This document shows, one piece after another, positions 41,681 through 51,177 of a DNA stretch of 64,000 nucleotides; position 1 is the stretch's first letter, and every line of letters begins with the position of its first letter. The stretch is from Paulinella micropora (Eukaryota > Cercozoa > Imbricatea > Euglyphida > Paulinellidae), in assembly GCA_019918135.1 (NCBI GenBank), contig WBZZ01003627.1, positions 72,501-136,500 of the forward strand, read 5' to 3'. The notes beneath the pieces are model-generated. The model was not told where the DNA came from. It did not search any database and saw only the letters and a program-made list of their open reading frames with translations. The translations under genes and the position numbers were made by a program.

Positions 41681-42042
41681 AACAACCATGAACATGACGA
41701 GCAAGGAGGAGAGTCGGCCCTGGTAAAGTTCTGCTGTTTCAAGGCACAGTACCTTAGCTGGTGTTTGTCATTAAATCTCAACTCTTATTGGCTTAATATA
41801 ATCTATGCTCCCCCAGGCCCTTCCCCCTCTCTCCCCCATTCCTCCCACTGTACAAGAAAGAGGAGGGAGAGAGGAAAGGGGAGGGAGGAGGGAGGGTGGG
41901 GCACCCCCCCTCCCCCTCCTCCTCCCCGCTCCATACCATTTTCATTTTGTAAAAGATACAAAGAAGAAGAAGAAGCTCCTGCAGGGACTTTCCCCTACCT
42001 CCCCCTGTAAGTGGACACAGCAAAGAGCGGAGGGCGCTGGAC
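41681..42042. other. intergenic stretch with G/C-rich hairpin 4
   Basis: No gene is supported. An interrupted G-rich block (41866-41905) leads through GCACC into C-rich sequence (41906-41932). The AAAGATACAAAGAAGAAG string near 41951 recurs at 46248, marking a duplicated segment. Confidence 0.5.
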
Positions 42043-43517
42043 ATGTTCCAGCCAGCACCGGCGGAAGCTGCTACACAGACTACCAAGCGAGCCCTGCCGC
42101 CAGTCGAAAGCGAGCGCGATGTACTTGTGCTGAGCCCGCGCAAGCGCCCGTGCAGCCAAAAGGAGCCCGACGACATAGTCTGGCTCGGCGAATACAGTTC
42201 GGGGAGCCCGATTTTCCAGCCCCGCTACAATGACACGAACTGGAACAGCAAAGACGTCGTTGACGAGTTTCTCGTCATGCGGGGCGGCTCTGCTGGTGCC
42301 TCCCTCTATGCTGTCGAGCGCGGGCCGGAACTTACTGGCTCGGGCCCGCATGTTTTTGAGCTGCAATAAACGGGGCCTCCCGCAGACCTCTATCATCGGC
42401 GCCCTTGCTTGGCCCGCAGAGGCGTTTTCCACTATGCGGGAAATAATAACGCCAAAGTCAGAGTTACCATTTACAGCCGCATCCTGAGCGTCTACTGCTG
42501 CAACACTGAATGCACAGCACAAAAGTACCCGGAGCATTTCAATCTGGACGAGCTAGAAATAGCAAAGGCTGCATGGCAACGGCAATGGCAGGCAGACTAC
42601 GCAGAAGAGGAGGATTTAGAGAGCAATGACCCCGACGACAACGAGGAGCAGGAAGAACAAGAAGGAGACTACTTTGCAAGCTCAAGCTCAAGCAGCGGTT
42701 TAAGCACCTCTCTTAAGCCAGGTCGGCTAACACAGTTGATGTGGCTCGCTTCTTGAAAGAACAGCGCAGTCATACAAAAAAGACTTCCTTCAAGGTTCAT
42801 GACAGAGGGAGCCATTACTATATCGAATACTATGAAACCAAGACGGGGAGCAAACATCACCCTTGCCCTGCTTACGATGGTGTCTTTCACGATCAATGCA
42901 ATGCCAAGATCACCGCCCTAACCGAGACCCGTAAACTGTTGGTTTCTTGCAAAGATCGTCAGTGCTCCCAGAAGGGTCCTGTGTGTTTTGAGCTGACGCC
43001 AAAAGGAACAGAGGGGAAAGAAAATGAAGGGCAGCAAGAAGACGCGGCCGACGGAGAGGGCGGAGCCCTTGGCCAGGACGAGTCCGGCGAGGGGGCAGAC
43101 GAGAAAGACTACATCGACATGCAAGAATATGAAGAGAAACTGAATGAACTACTGGCTCCGCTGCAAGATCCGACGAAGCCCGCACGTCGCTACATTGGGG
43201 AAAACCTTCCGAACATCGACCTTGACATATACATTCAGAGCAAGAAGGATTGTATGAAAGTGGCGATTGACTTTTTTGTGTCTCACTGGCACGATGCAGC
43301 TAACGACGGACGACTGGTTAGGCCCCTGGACGAAAAACAAGCTCGTAGGCCGCCGGCAAAGCTTTTTGAAGACGAGTACGAAAGAGCTCGCGAAAAACTG
43401 ATGGAGACTCGCTCTTTTTTTGAATCCTTATCTGTGCGAGTTGAAGGCGATGGGCAAACGGCTTTATGCTGTTCTGGCAATGTCTTCGGATGGGAAAGAG
43501 AGGAAGCGGGTCATTGA
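42043..43517 (+). pseudogene. primase-type zinc-domain region (two UL52-like zinc modules)
   Basis: The region begins MFQPAPAEAATQTTKRALPP. It contains two modules of the same plan. The first has RPCLARRGVFHYAGNNNAK then LSVYCCNTECTAQ. The second has VARFLKEQRSHTKK, HPCPAYDGVFHDQCNAKIT and LLVSCKDRQCSQKG. The order Cys-x6 or more-His-x3-Asn...Cys-x4-Cys is that of the zinc finger in herpes UL52 and PrimPol-type primases. Acidic linkers separate the modules. Directly downstream lies an SF3 helicase, the usual partner of such primases. No primase catalytic domain is seen. The region is broken (about three breaks). Confidence 0.6.
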
Positions 43518-43619
43518 AAACGAAAACGAGTTTTTACGCGGCGGTAAAACCTTTCCGCTTAAGATTCCGCCCCAAGCCATTCGCTGGTCTCCAGCCGCTA
43601 AGGCAGCTAAACAACCCCC

Positions 43620-44760
43620 AAAACGTCGCAGTCAACAGGGCACCTAAGCAGCAAAGCACTACCGCCCCAACCCTTTTTCGCAGCAACGTGATTCGCGTCT
43701 GGTCGGAGAACCCTAATCATCGCTGGGCAAATTCGATGGAGAACTTTTTTACTGTGCGTGACGAAGAGCTGAACAACGCACGATCCAGTGCATACCGCTC
43801 GACCTATCTGAACGCATTCACGGGTTTCAGGGTCCCGCCCGCGCAGATAGAGGCTTTCATGGAGGCGCGGGGGCTCGACGATAACGCCATGTTCGACCTC
43901 GCACAACCACTCCGGGAATACATGCACGACGTGTTGGCTGGGGGAGTCACACAAATGTATCTTTACATACAAAAGTGGTTCAAGACCCTATTAAGAGATG
44001 GCATCAAACCAGAGCAGGCGCTAGTCTTCATTTCTTTGCCAGGAGCGGGCAAGAGCACACTCGTCGACCTTCTGACCCGAGTAGTCGGAGCCAACTGGGT
44101 TTTTAAAACCAGCAAGCCAGATGAAGTTTTTGGCAAACATAACTCACAGCTAGCAGGCAAGATCCTGGTGGTTTCGGAGGAGGCCGTGCACTCGACCAAC
44201 AAGCAGGGCTCTAACACAATCAAGGACATAATTACCAGTAAAACACAGAACATCAACGCAAAGTTCTTACCCATCTACACGGTCTCGAACAAGGCAGGCT
44301 ATATGTTTTTATCGAACCATGAAGATACAGTGAAGATTGAGAGAGGCGAACGACGCTACGTCTTTCCGCCCGTCTCCAACCGATTTGCCTGCCGTACGGG
44401 CACGCCGGCTTGTAAGGAGTACTTCGCTCGGCTAACCTCTCTGCCCGACGAAGTAATCGCTTGGCATTTCTTTGTTTACGTGGACCCTCAGGTCGATACC
44501 ATAGACTTGAGGCAAGATGCAGAGTACAACACCGAGGTCTTTTGGCGGAGCTCCTACTCTAGCTCCCCCATGCATGTCCAATACTTCTATGAAAAGGTTA
44601 CCACCGCCCAAGGCTTCGGCGACGAGACAGGCTCGGTGGCGCATTGGGGAGCCAAGCAATGGCGGGATTGTTACAATGGTTGGTGTCGCAACAATCGCCG
44701 CAAACTAGGCAGCAGGAGTTTTACTCTTGCGACCTCTTGCCTGCGAGCGGCGCCTGCGCT
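43620..44760 (+). pseudogene. superfamily 3 (D5-like) helicase region
   Basis: The P-loop is FISLPGAGKSTLVDLL. The Walker B-like strand is KILVVSEEAV, and motif C is YMFLSNHEDTVKI, followed by GERRYVFPPVSN. This order belongs to the SF3 helicases of the D5/primase-helicase group that replicate many DNA viruses and selfish replicons. The N-terminal side has RSNVIRVWSENPNHRW, which recurs in the paralogue at 45.8 kb. The C-terminal end is replaced by sequence antisense to the next gene, while the paralogue at 46.3-46.8 kb keeps a fuller end. It is treated as part of a decayed virus-like replicon. Confidence 0.75.
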
Positions 44761-45439
44761 TGAGTACGTCCATCTGTGCTTCTACCACCATGCGGTACGT
44801 TTTTGGCACGACTAGGTCGCATACTCGGCGGGACAGCACTCTCAAAGTCTCGTTGTCCGCCATGTCCAGGCTGCCTTGAAAGAGTTCCCGCAGGTCGAAC
44901 TCTCTGCTTACATAGGCGAGCCCCTTGTGCAGCTTGCGTGAAGGGACCTCCAGCACCAACGACAGCACGTCACGCTTGACCACCTCCCAGCTTGACCATT
45001 CCTTACCGCCCAGCAGTCTGTAGAACACGAGGCTGTTTAGTTTATCCTGAGCGGTAGGGGGCGGGACGTGCGCCGCCACGACGTCCCGGAACGCGCGAGA
45101 CACGCGCGCCAGCCCCGCCGCTATTCGGTAGTAAGCTGCCCGCGCGTCGGCCAAGCCGGGGGTCTGTTCCCCCAGCACGTAAGACACCACCAGCCGGAGC
45201 GCCGCGGAACATACCGCCTTGTCCACTGCCAGCGGCGGCCTCGCGGCCAACGTGCGCAAAGAACACAGCTCTTTATGCAACTCCGGCAAGGGTAGCCGCT
45301 CTAACCTCGCGCGCTTTTTCACGCCAGCCCGGGACAGCTGCCCGTTGAGTTCACGGCATTCGGCCAGCCAAGCGCGCTTCTGGGCAGTATTTGACTTTTT
45401 CCCAAGAGGCGCAGGGCGACAAAATGGGCTATGGCACAT
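44705..45439 (-). CDS. duplicated protein of unknown function, copy A
   Basis: From ATG 45439 the product contains KKSNTAQKRAWLAECRELNG, LHKELCSLRTLAARPP and YVSREFDLRELFQGS, ending in a basic LKRRRRSQARGRKS tail. It is all-helical. It matches 48026-48757 almost end to end, so both copies have been kept open. The end overlaps the helicase region tail to tail. No family is recognised; the basic tail suggests nucleic-acid or nuclear targeting. Confidence 0.6.
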   Translation of the reverse strand: MCHSPFCRPAPLGKKSNTAQKRAWLAECRELNGQLSRAGVKKRARLERLPLPELHKELCSLRTLAARPPLAVDKAVCSAALRLVVSYVLGEQTPGLADARAAYYRIAAGLARVSRAFRDVVAAHVPPPTAQDKLNSLVFYRLLGGKEWSSWEVVKRDVLSLVLEVPSRKLHKGLAYVSREFDLRELFQGSLDMADNETLRVLSRRVCDLVVPKTYRMVVEAQMDVLKRRRRSQARGRKSKTPAA

Positions 45440-45475
45440 CCAATGTCCATATCCTGTTTTTGTCTCCTTTCTGTC

Positions 45476-45600
45476 TAACCCCCCCCCCCCCCCCGCCTTC
45501 CTTTTCTGCTGCTTGAGTCCAGAGAAATTGGAGGTTGGAGAGAAAATCAAGGGGCGAGGGGGAGGGTGGCGCCCCGCCCTCAATGCCCAGCCCGCGCAAG
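45476..45600. repeat. C run and GC-rich gap
   Basis: A run of 16 C at 45479-45494, then GAGGGGGAGGGTGGCGCC near 45558-45576. It has the same style as the other intergenic G/C hairpins. Confidence 0.6.
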
Positions 45601-46060
45601 CGGGCTGAGAGTAGTCATTTTTTCTGTTATTAAAAAAATTAATGACAGGCTGGTAAAGGCAGGGCACAGGCGCATGTACGCTGTGCTTCATGTACTAGAA
45701 AGCGGAGACAAACGATGGTTGCTAGAAGAAGTCAACTCCATCGAGGCTCGGGGCCGCAGCTGCCAAATAGAAGTACCGCCGCATGCCATGTCTTGGCAGG
45801 TCTCACTCCCCAAGGGCGTACGGAGCAACGTATTGCGTGAATGGATCCAGAACCCGAACCACCGTGTGCAGGATGAACTAGGCTACCTCCGCACATCGCA
45901 GGTTGCAACGATACCGACCAAAGGAAAGGGTGTTTTTGCAGAACTAACTCAGAGCCTGGGCGCAGCCAGCGTTGGTTCTACGTCTATCGTGACAAGGGGC
46001 TGGGTTGGATCTGCAAAACGAGTGCAGACTCAGCTAGATTCTTCGCAAATGGCATCCTGG
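45600..46060 (+). pseudogene. paralogue of the helicase N-terminal region
   Basis: The frame encodes RMYAVLHVLESGDKRWLLEE, IEVPPHAMSW and VRSNVLREWIQNPNHR. These correspond to RLYAVLAMSSDG, KIPPQAIRW and RSNVIRVWSENPNHR upstream of the helicase at 43.4-43.7 kb. It then enters the small module shared with 41241-41429. This is a degenerated duplicate. Confidence 0.55.
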
Positions 46061-46216
46061 GCACCGGGGGGCTCGCCCCCCCGCGCCCCCCCCCCCCCCT
46101 GTACCCCTTTTCCCCCGCCTTCCCTCTCATTCCTCCTGCTGCACGGGAAAGGGGGGAGGAGAGGGGAGGGAGGAGATAAGGAGGGGAGAGAGACGCCTCC
46201 CCCCCCCCCCCCCCTT
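46061..46216. repeat. G-run/C-run hairpins 5 and 6
   Basis: GGGGGGCTCGCCCCCCC at about 46066-46083 continuing into a longer C run to 46099. Then a G-rich block at 46146-46190 is followed by a C run at 46198-46213. Two stem-loops may form in tandem. Confidence 0.65.
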
Positions 46217-46275
46217 CCCCCGCTCCATACCATTTCATTTTGTAAACGATACAAAGAAGAAGCCTCTGCAGGGAC

Positions 46276-46802
46276 TTCCTTCCTACCGATTTGCCTGCCG
46301 TACGGGCACGCCGGCTTGTAAGGAGTACTTCGCTCGGCTAGCCTCGCTGCCCGACGAAGTAATCGCTTGACATTTCTTTGTTTACGCGGATTCTCAGGTC
46401 GATACCATAGACCTGAGACAAGATGCGGAATACAATACCGAGGTCTTTTGGCGGAGCTCCTACTCTAGCTCCCCCATGCATGTCCAATATTTCTATGAAA
46501 AGATTACCACCGCCGAAGGCTTCGGCGAAGAGAAAGGCTCGGTGGCGCACTGGGGAGCTAAGCTGTGGCGGGATCGTTACAATGAGTGGTGTCGCGGCAA
46601 TCGCCGCGGGTCCTACACTGGGTTAGACTGGCTGCGCTTCACACGGGACCTGGCCTTCTACCTCAGGTGGGACGCACAAGCAGACAGGCTACTTGCAACT
46701 CTTTCACAAGAAGAGCAGCAGCAGCATTGCCGCGCCCAAATTATGGGCATGCATGCCCGGGCAGAGGGCATGCTTGAGTAGAAAGCGAACTGGCCCCCGC
46801 GG
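46276..46802 (+). pseudogene. paralogue of the helicase C-terminal region
   Basis: It matches the end of the helicase region at 44380-44700 (RFACRTGTPACKEYFARL, VQYFYEK and SVAHWGAK are shared) and then continues further, with YTGLDWLRFTRDLAFYLRWD and EEQQQHCRAQ. It therefore preserves the C-terminal end lost from the first copy. The region is broken (about one break). A TAA near 46800 is followed by an ATTAAA signal at 46827. Confidence 0.6.
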
Positions 46803-47316
46803 AGAGCGTAAAATTTTGTAAGTTTCCATTAAAGACTAGTTTTTTTTTTGGTATACCGCATCAAGCCTCAGCTAGTTTCCTTGGCTGGTTTCCTGGTCCA
46901 TTACCTGCGGTGGCCAAGCCACTGCAATGAGGAGCGAGGATTGGAAATGAAATGACGTTCAGGCTGTTGTAGAAAACACACATTATTCTTTGTTTTGCTC
47001 TCCAAACGCGCGACTCCACACACTCCTCTCTCTCTCTCCATCCCTCCCCCCCCCCCTCCCCCCTCCTCCCTCCACTTGCCTCCTCTCCCGCGCCCCCCTA
47101 CGAACAGGCGCACTCTCCCCTCCCTTTCTCTCCCCTTTCACCCTTTCCTACTCTTACTCTCCCTCTTGTACACAAAACTCAGATTTTCACTATTTTCATA
47201 TCGGCCACCCGGGATCTACGTTGGGCCGGATATTACAGGTAGAAATGGATTTTCCCTGCTTTTAGGTTCTTTTCCCGTGGATATCTCTGGGAAGGTCCCT
47301 CCGGGCCTGCCTTCAG
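46803..47316. other. intergenic stretch
   Basis: No gene is supported. It holds an ATTAAA signal, a C/T-rich block at 47030-47170 with CCCTCCCCCCCCCC, and unique sequence up to the foldback element. Confidence 0.5.
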
Positions 47317-47684
47317 TAACGGCCGACGTAGCTCTCCTACGTACTAACGGTTTTCTAACGTTTTTCTGGGGGGCGATTTTGGGGAGCCCCCCCCCCCCCT
47401 GCCTACAAGCGGAAGGATGGATGGAAAAAGATCCTTTCCTTTTTCGATAGGGCCGGATATGAAAAACGGCAATTTACTTTTTTTAAATCTATACGTTTTT
47501 AGTATAGAATAAGGAAAAAAGGAAGAAAGAAAGTACCCTTTTCTACATCCAGTCCTATCGAAAAGAGAAAGGGTCTTTTTCCATCCATCCTTCCGCTTGT
47601 AGGCAGGGGGGGGGCTCCCAAAAATCGCCCCCCAGAAAAAAGTTAGAAAAGCGTTGGTACGTAGGAGGGCTACGTCGACCGTTA
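47317..47684. mobile_element. foldback element with 130-bp arms
   Basis: The left arm (47317-47447) and right arm (47555-47684) are reverse complements with few differences. Both carry the palindromic end TAACGG...CGACGTAG, the GGGGGGCGATTTT block and GGAAGGATGGATGGAAAAAG. The centre of about 100 bases is AT-rich. It has no coding capacity and no clear target duplication. A foldback transposon or MITE is likely; a very stable RNA hairpin is the alternative. Confidence 0.7.
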
Positions 47685-48025
47685 CATTTCACAAAAGGGG
47701 AAGAAGACTTAACGGTCGTTTCCCCGTGAAGTAAGCTGTGTCCAATCTTTTCCGGCGGGGGGGGGGGAGGTTTCATGTGACGAGAAAAGGGGGGAAGGGG
47801 TGCCCCCCCCCCACCCCCTCCCCAGGAGTGTGCGTCCAAAAAAAAGGGCAGGCGCTCAGCTGGTTGGGGGTGGTTTTCTTGTCGAATCGGTGCAGAAGGA
47901 CTCAAAGGGGAATAAAAAAGCTGCAGGCGCAAGGGGTTTAGTAAGGACCACACTTAGCCAGGACCACGAAATTCTTTGCCTAGAAATCATTTTCTTTAAT
48001 AAATACAAACTAGGCGGCAGGAGCG
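47685..48025. other. intergenic stretch with G/C hairpin 7
   Basis: No gene. G run 47756-47768 and a G-rich/C-run pair at 47788-47822 (GGGGTGCCCCCCCCC). The 3' end of the minus-strand gene at 48026 lies just beyond, near an AATAAA-like TTTAATAAATAC string at 47995. Confidence 0.5.
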
Positions 48026-48757
48026 TTACTCCCGCGACCTCCTGCCCTGCGAGCGGCGCCTGCGTTTGAGCACGTCCATCTGTGCTTCTACCACCATGCG
48101 GTACGTTTTCGGTACGACTAGCTCGCATACTCGGCGGGACAGCACTCTCAAAGTTTCGTTGTCTGCCATTTCAATGCTGCCTTGAAAGAGTTCCCGCAGG
48201 TCGAACTCTCTGCTTACGTAGGCGAGCCCCTTGTGCAGTTTACGTGAAGGAACCTCCATCTCTGTCACCGACGACAGCACGTCACGCTTTACCACCTCCC
48301 AGCTTGACCATTCCTTACCGCCCAGCAGTCCGTAGAACACGAGACTGTTTAGCTTATCCTGAGCGGTAGGGGTCGGAACCTGCGCCGCCACGACGTCCCG
48401 GAACGAGCGAGACACGCGTGACAGCCCCGCCGCTATTCGGTAGTAAGCTGCCCGCGCGTCGGCCAACCCGGGGGTCTGTCCGCCCAGCACGTAAGACACC
48501 ACTAGCCCGAGCGCCGCGGGACATACCGCCTTATCCACTGCTACCGGCGGCCTCGCGGCCAACGTGCGCAAAGAACACAGCTCTTTATGCAACTCCGACA
48601 AAGGTAGCCGCTCTAACCTCGCGCGCTTCTTCACGCTAGCCCGGGACAGCCGCCCGTTGAGTTCACTGCATTCGGCCAGCCAAGCGCGCTTCTGGGCCGT
48701 ATTCGACTTTTTCCGAAGAGGCGCAGCGCTGGGCACAACCTCCGCTGGCCTGGGCAA
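48026..48757 (-). CDS. duplicated protein of unknown function, copy B
   Basis: 243 residues, close paralogue of 44705-45439. KKSNTAQKRAWLAEC, LHKELCSLRTLAARPP, YVSREFDLRELFQGS and VPKTYRMVVEAQMDVLKRRR are shared. The start differs (MPRPAEVVPSAAP). It closes at TAA. Retention of two open copies suggests either recent duplication or selection. Confidence 0.6.
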   Translation of the reverse strand: MPRPAEVVPSAAPLRKKSNTAQKRAWLAECSELNGRLSRASVKKRARLERLPLSELHKELCSLRTLAARPPVAVDKAVCPAALGLVVSYVLGGQTPGLADARAAYYRIAAGLSRVSRSFRDVVAAQVPTPTAQDKLNSLVFYGLLGGKEWSSWEVVKRDVLSSVTEMEVPSRKLHKGLAYVSREFDLRELFQGSIEMADNETLRVLSRRVCELVVPKTYRMVVEAQMDVLKRRRRSQGRRSRE

Positions 48758-48883
48758 ATCTCCCTTCTTCCGTTAATATTGTCCCTTATTTTGGGAAAGA
48801 CTCGGACGGAGAGGAAGGTGGAGGGCGCAGGGCGACAAAATGGGCCATGACACCTCCGATTTTCTTTTTTTTTTTTGTCTTCT

Positions 48884-49963
48884 TTAAACCCCCCGCCTTC
48901 CTTTTCTGCCGCTTGAGTCCAAAAATTGGAGTTTGGAGCGAAAGTCAAGGGGCGAGGGGGGAAGGGGGGCGCCCCCCCTCTCTTTTGCGCGGGCTGGGGG
49001 CTGGTTTTCCGTCAATTTTTGCTAGTTTCGTTTGAAGAGAGCGTCATTCGCCGCTTGAAAGCATATCACAACCTTTTGAACCCATTCCGTGTTCCTGCCA
49101 TACTGTTCTTGCAGACTCGTCCTGGCGGTCTCGGACACAGGCTGTAGGTTCGGTTCGGTCTGGAGATTTTCAGTCACCACAACCAATTCATACCCGCTTG
49201 TTGTGCTGTGCTAGCTGATTCGAACCCTAGATTCGAACCTGTACCTGGCTAGATCGTGTCCCAGGTTCTCTTTTTTGAGCTTGTCCACGATGCTTGCTCG
49301 TGCTGGATGTAGCTTGGCTTCGTTAGGAAATGCCTGCTGCCAAAAAAGATCTTGTATCTTCTGCACGCCTATTTCAACGTCTGGACCGTAGCCGGAATAT
49401 TGCTTGGCGTACTAGTAAAAGGTCAGTGCAGACATAATCTTAACCAGCAAGAGAGGACCGGACTTGAATTTGCTGGTCTTTTTGGCGATTAACATTACAT
49501 GCAGCAAACTTGACCAGATTCTGGGGGTAACCCTCCGCCCGATACACTTGACAGTTTGGCCATCCGGGGCACGAAAACTGAGCTCCGCCTCAATTCTGTC
49601 TGAATCTTGTAGCCGTTTGTAAGCACCAAGCAGTTGTTCATCTACCCAATCCACTAACAGCTCGAAATTGCCGTCGGTCTTAAGGCCGTGCCAGATTGCA
49701 TAGTCTGACAAACTCGATCCGCACGCCTCGCGCAGCATTTGTTGGATAAGTCTCAGCCCTGGGTTGTCTTGTGAGTCTCGATACATGCTAGCCAGAACCG
49801 TCTTCTTTCCTGTCGGGTCTACACTAGAAGGCTTTGGCATGTTCTGGCGGCTCAGGTCCAGGACCAACAAAACCGTGCCTTCTTCTGTATTTTCGGCCGA
49901 TCCATCACCGTCTGTACTGTGATTATGTTTTGGTCGTTTGCGACGGCACGCCGGATGTGTCAT
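48884..49963 (-). CDS. unknown gene with in-frame TAG codons
   Basis: From ATG 49963 (MTHPACRRKRPKHNHS) one frame of 360 codons runs to TAA at 48884 with three TAG codons and no internal TAA or TGA. Sequence after the first TAG still looks coding (AKQYSGYGPDVEIGVQKIQD, YRFESRVRIS, GYELVVVTENLQTEPN). Predicted alpha/beta, with LLVLDLSRQN and WHGLKTDGNFELLVDWV near the N-terminus. The last 35 or so codons are Pro/Arg-rich. The family is not recognised. Recoding of UAG or recent decay are the two explanations. Confidence 0.45.
48945..48985. repeat. G-run/C-run hairpin 8
   Basis: GGGGCGAGGGGGGAAGGGGGG followed by CGCCCCCCCTCTC. It lies within the 3' end of the minus-strand frame above, or in its 3' untranslated part if that gene ends earlier. 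Confidence 0.6.
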
Positions 49964-50029
49964 TTTGCTTGGGTCCGTGGGCAGTCTTCTGAGAGGGAAA
50001 AGATCAGCTTGCCACAGAGGGGAAAGAGT

Positions 50030-50065
50030 GTGACGGAGGGGGGGGGGCGCCCCTCCCCCCTCTGT
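50030..50065. repeat. G-run/C-run hairpin 9
   Basis: GACGGAGGGGGGGGGG then CGCCCCTCCCCCC, in the gap between two minus-strand genes and just upstream of the gene at 49963. Confidence 0.65.
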
Positions 50066-50175
50066 TGCCGGTTTTTTTATTTACCTGGGCGGAGCCCCCC
50101 CTTCCCCAAGGAACGACAATATTAATACTGATGATGATGATAGTAAAAAAATTTAATATTATTCAAAATATTTTA

Positions 50176-51150
50176 GCTGTACCAGCGCTGAGGCGCACTC
50201 GCGCCCACGCTTTGTGGGTACTGTCCTCGCTAGTTGAGGCAAAGCAGGTGCACTGCTGCCATATGTGCGCGCAGGCCCTGTTCTGAGTGAAAAAGGCGTT
50301 TGCGTCCTCTGTAGCCAGGCACGGGTGCCGGGCACATTAAGCACGGGAAGAGGGTGAGCCGCGGAGGCTGGGCGACAAACGGGAAGGTGTGCGCAGGGAA
50401 GCTCAGCAGGGGCTGCTGCCACTGTCGCTGCTGCTGCTGTCGCTGCTGTTGCTGCTGCTGCTGCCACTGTCGCTGCTGCTGTCGCTGCTGCTGCTGCTGT
50501 TGCTGCTGCTGTTGCTGCTGCTGCTGTTGCTGCGTGGCGGGGAGGACTTCTCCGCTGGGCCTGTCCTTTTGGACGAGTAGGGGCTGTGCAGGAGCAGGGG
50601 GGAGGAGAGGGGTTTGGTCGCTGTCCCCGTCAGGCACCACTACGTAGGGCTTTCGCGCTCGAAGCTCGATGACGGGAAAGCACTTGCTGATGGCCTCCGA
50701 GAGGGAGGCGCCGTGGCAGAAACGCAGGATCGTGCTGGTGAGGGGGCTGGTGAGGGAGGTGAACCACGCGAGAGGTACAGGCTTCTCGAAGCCACAGAGC
50801 ACGGCGAGTTGGCGAATAGGGACGATGGGCTTCTCGGCCACAGCGGACCTGACGCCACAGGAGGTGAGGATGACGTTGACCCTTGCGCGCGAGCTGTACT
50901 TGGCGAATGTTTGGACTGCGCCGGAAAGAGCAAGTAAGGCAGACCCCACGGGGACCACGTCACCAGTGGCAGTGATGAAGTTGCCACGCTCGTCGCTGTG
51001 GCAAGGGATGACGAAAAGCACCTGGAGGTGGTCGGCGGCGTACGTCTGCGCGAACTCCAGGGTGTTGGAGTCGGGCTCGATCAGCTTGGCTAGTTGGGCA
51101 GACAGGGTGGCTTCGTTGTGCCAGCGCAGCAGGACCGGAGCAACACCCAA
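50176..51150 (-). CDS. caspase-like peptidase domain with poly-Gln tail
   Basis: The frame opens upstream of 51150 and reads to 50230, with coding-like sequence past a TAG to a TAA near 50176. HLQVLFVIPCHSDERGNF followed about 45 residues later by VNVILTSCGV places a His and a Cys as in caspase/metacaspase folds (usual GHG and DxC motifs). The Asp before the Cys is lacking, so assignment is tentative. The end is a CAG-repeat poly-Gln tract with Arg and Trp interruptions. It lies 27 bases downstream of the zinc-finger frame at 51178 and in the same phase, so the two may belong to one locus. Confidence 0.4.
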
Positions 51151-51177
51151 CCCCGGCGGGTAGACGGTGTCTTTGTG

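Noticed and set aside
49200-49245. Doubled GGTTCGAATC on the minus strand, like tRNA B boxes
   Set aside because: No A box at proper distance and no cloverleaf, and it lies inside a coding-like frame.
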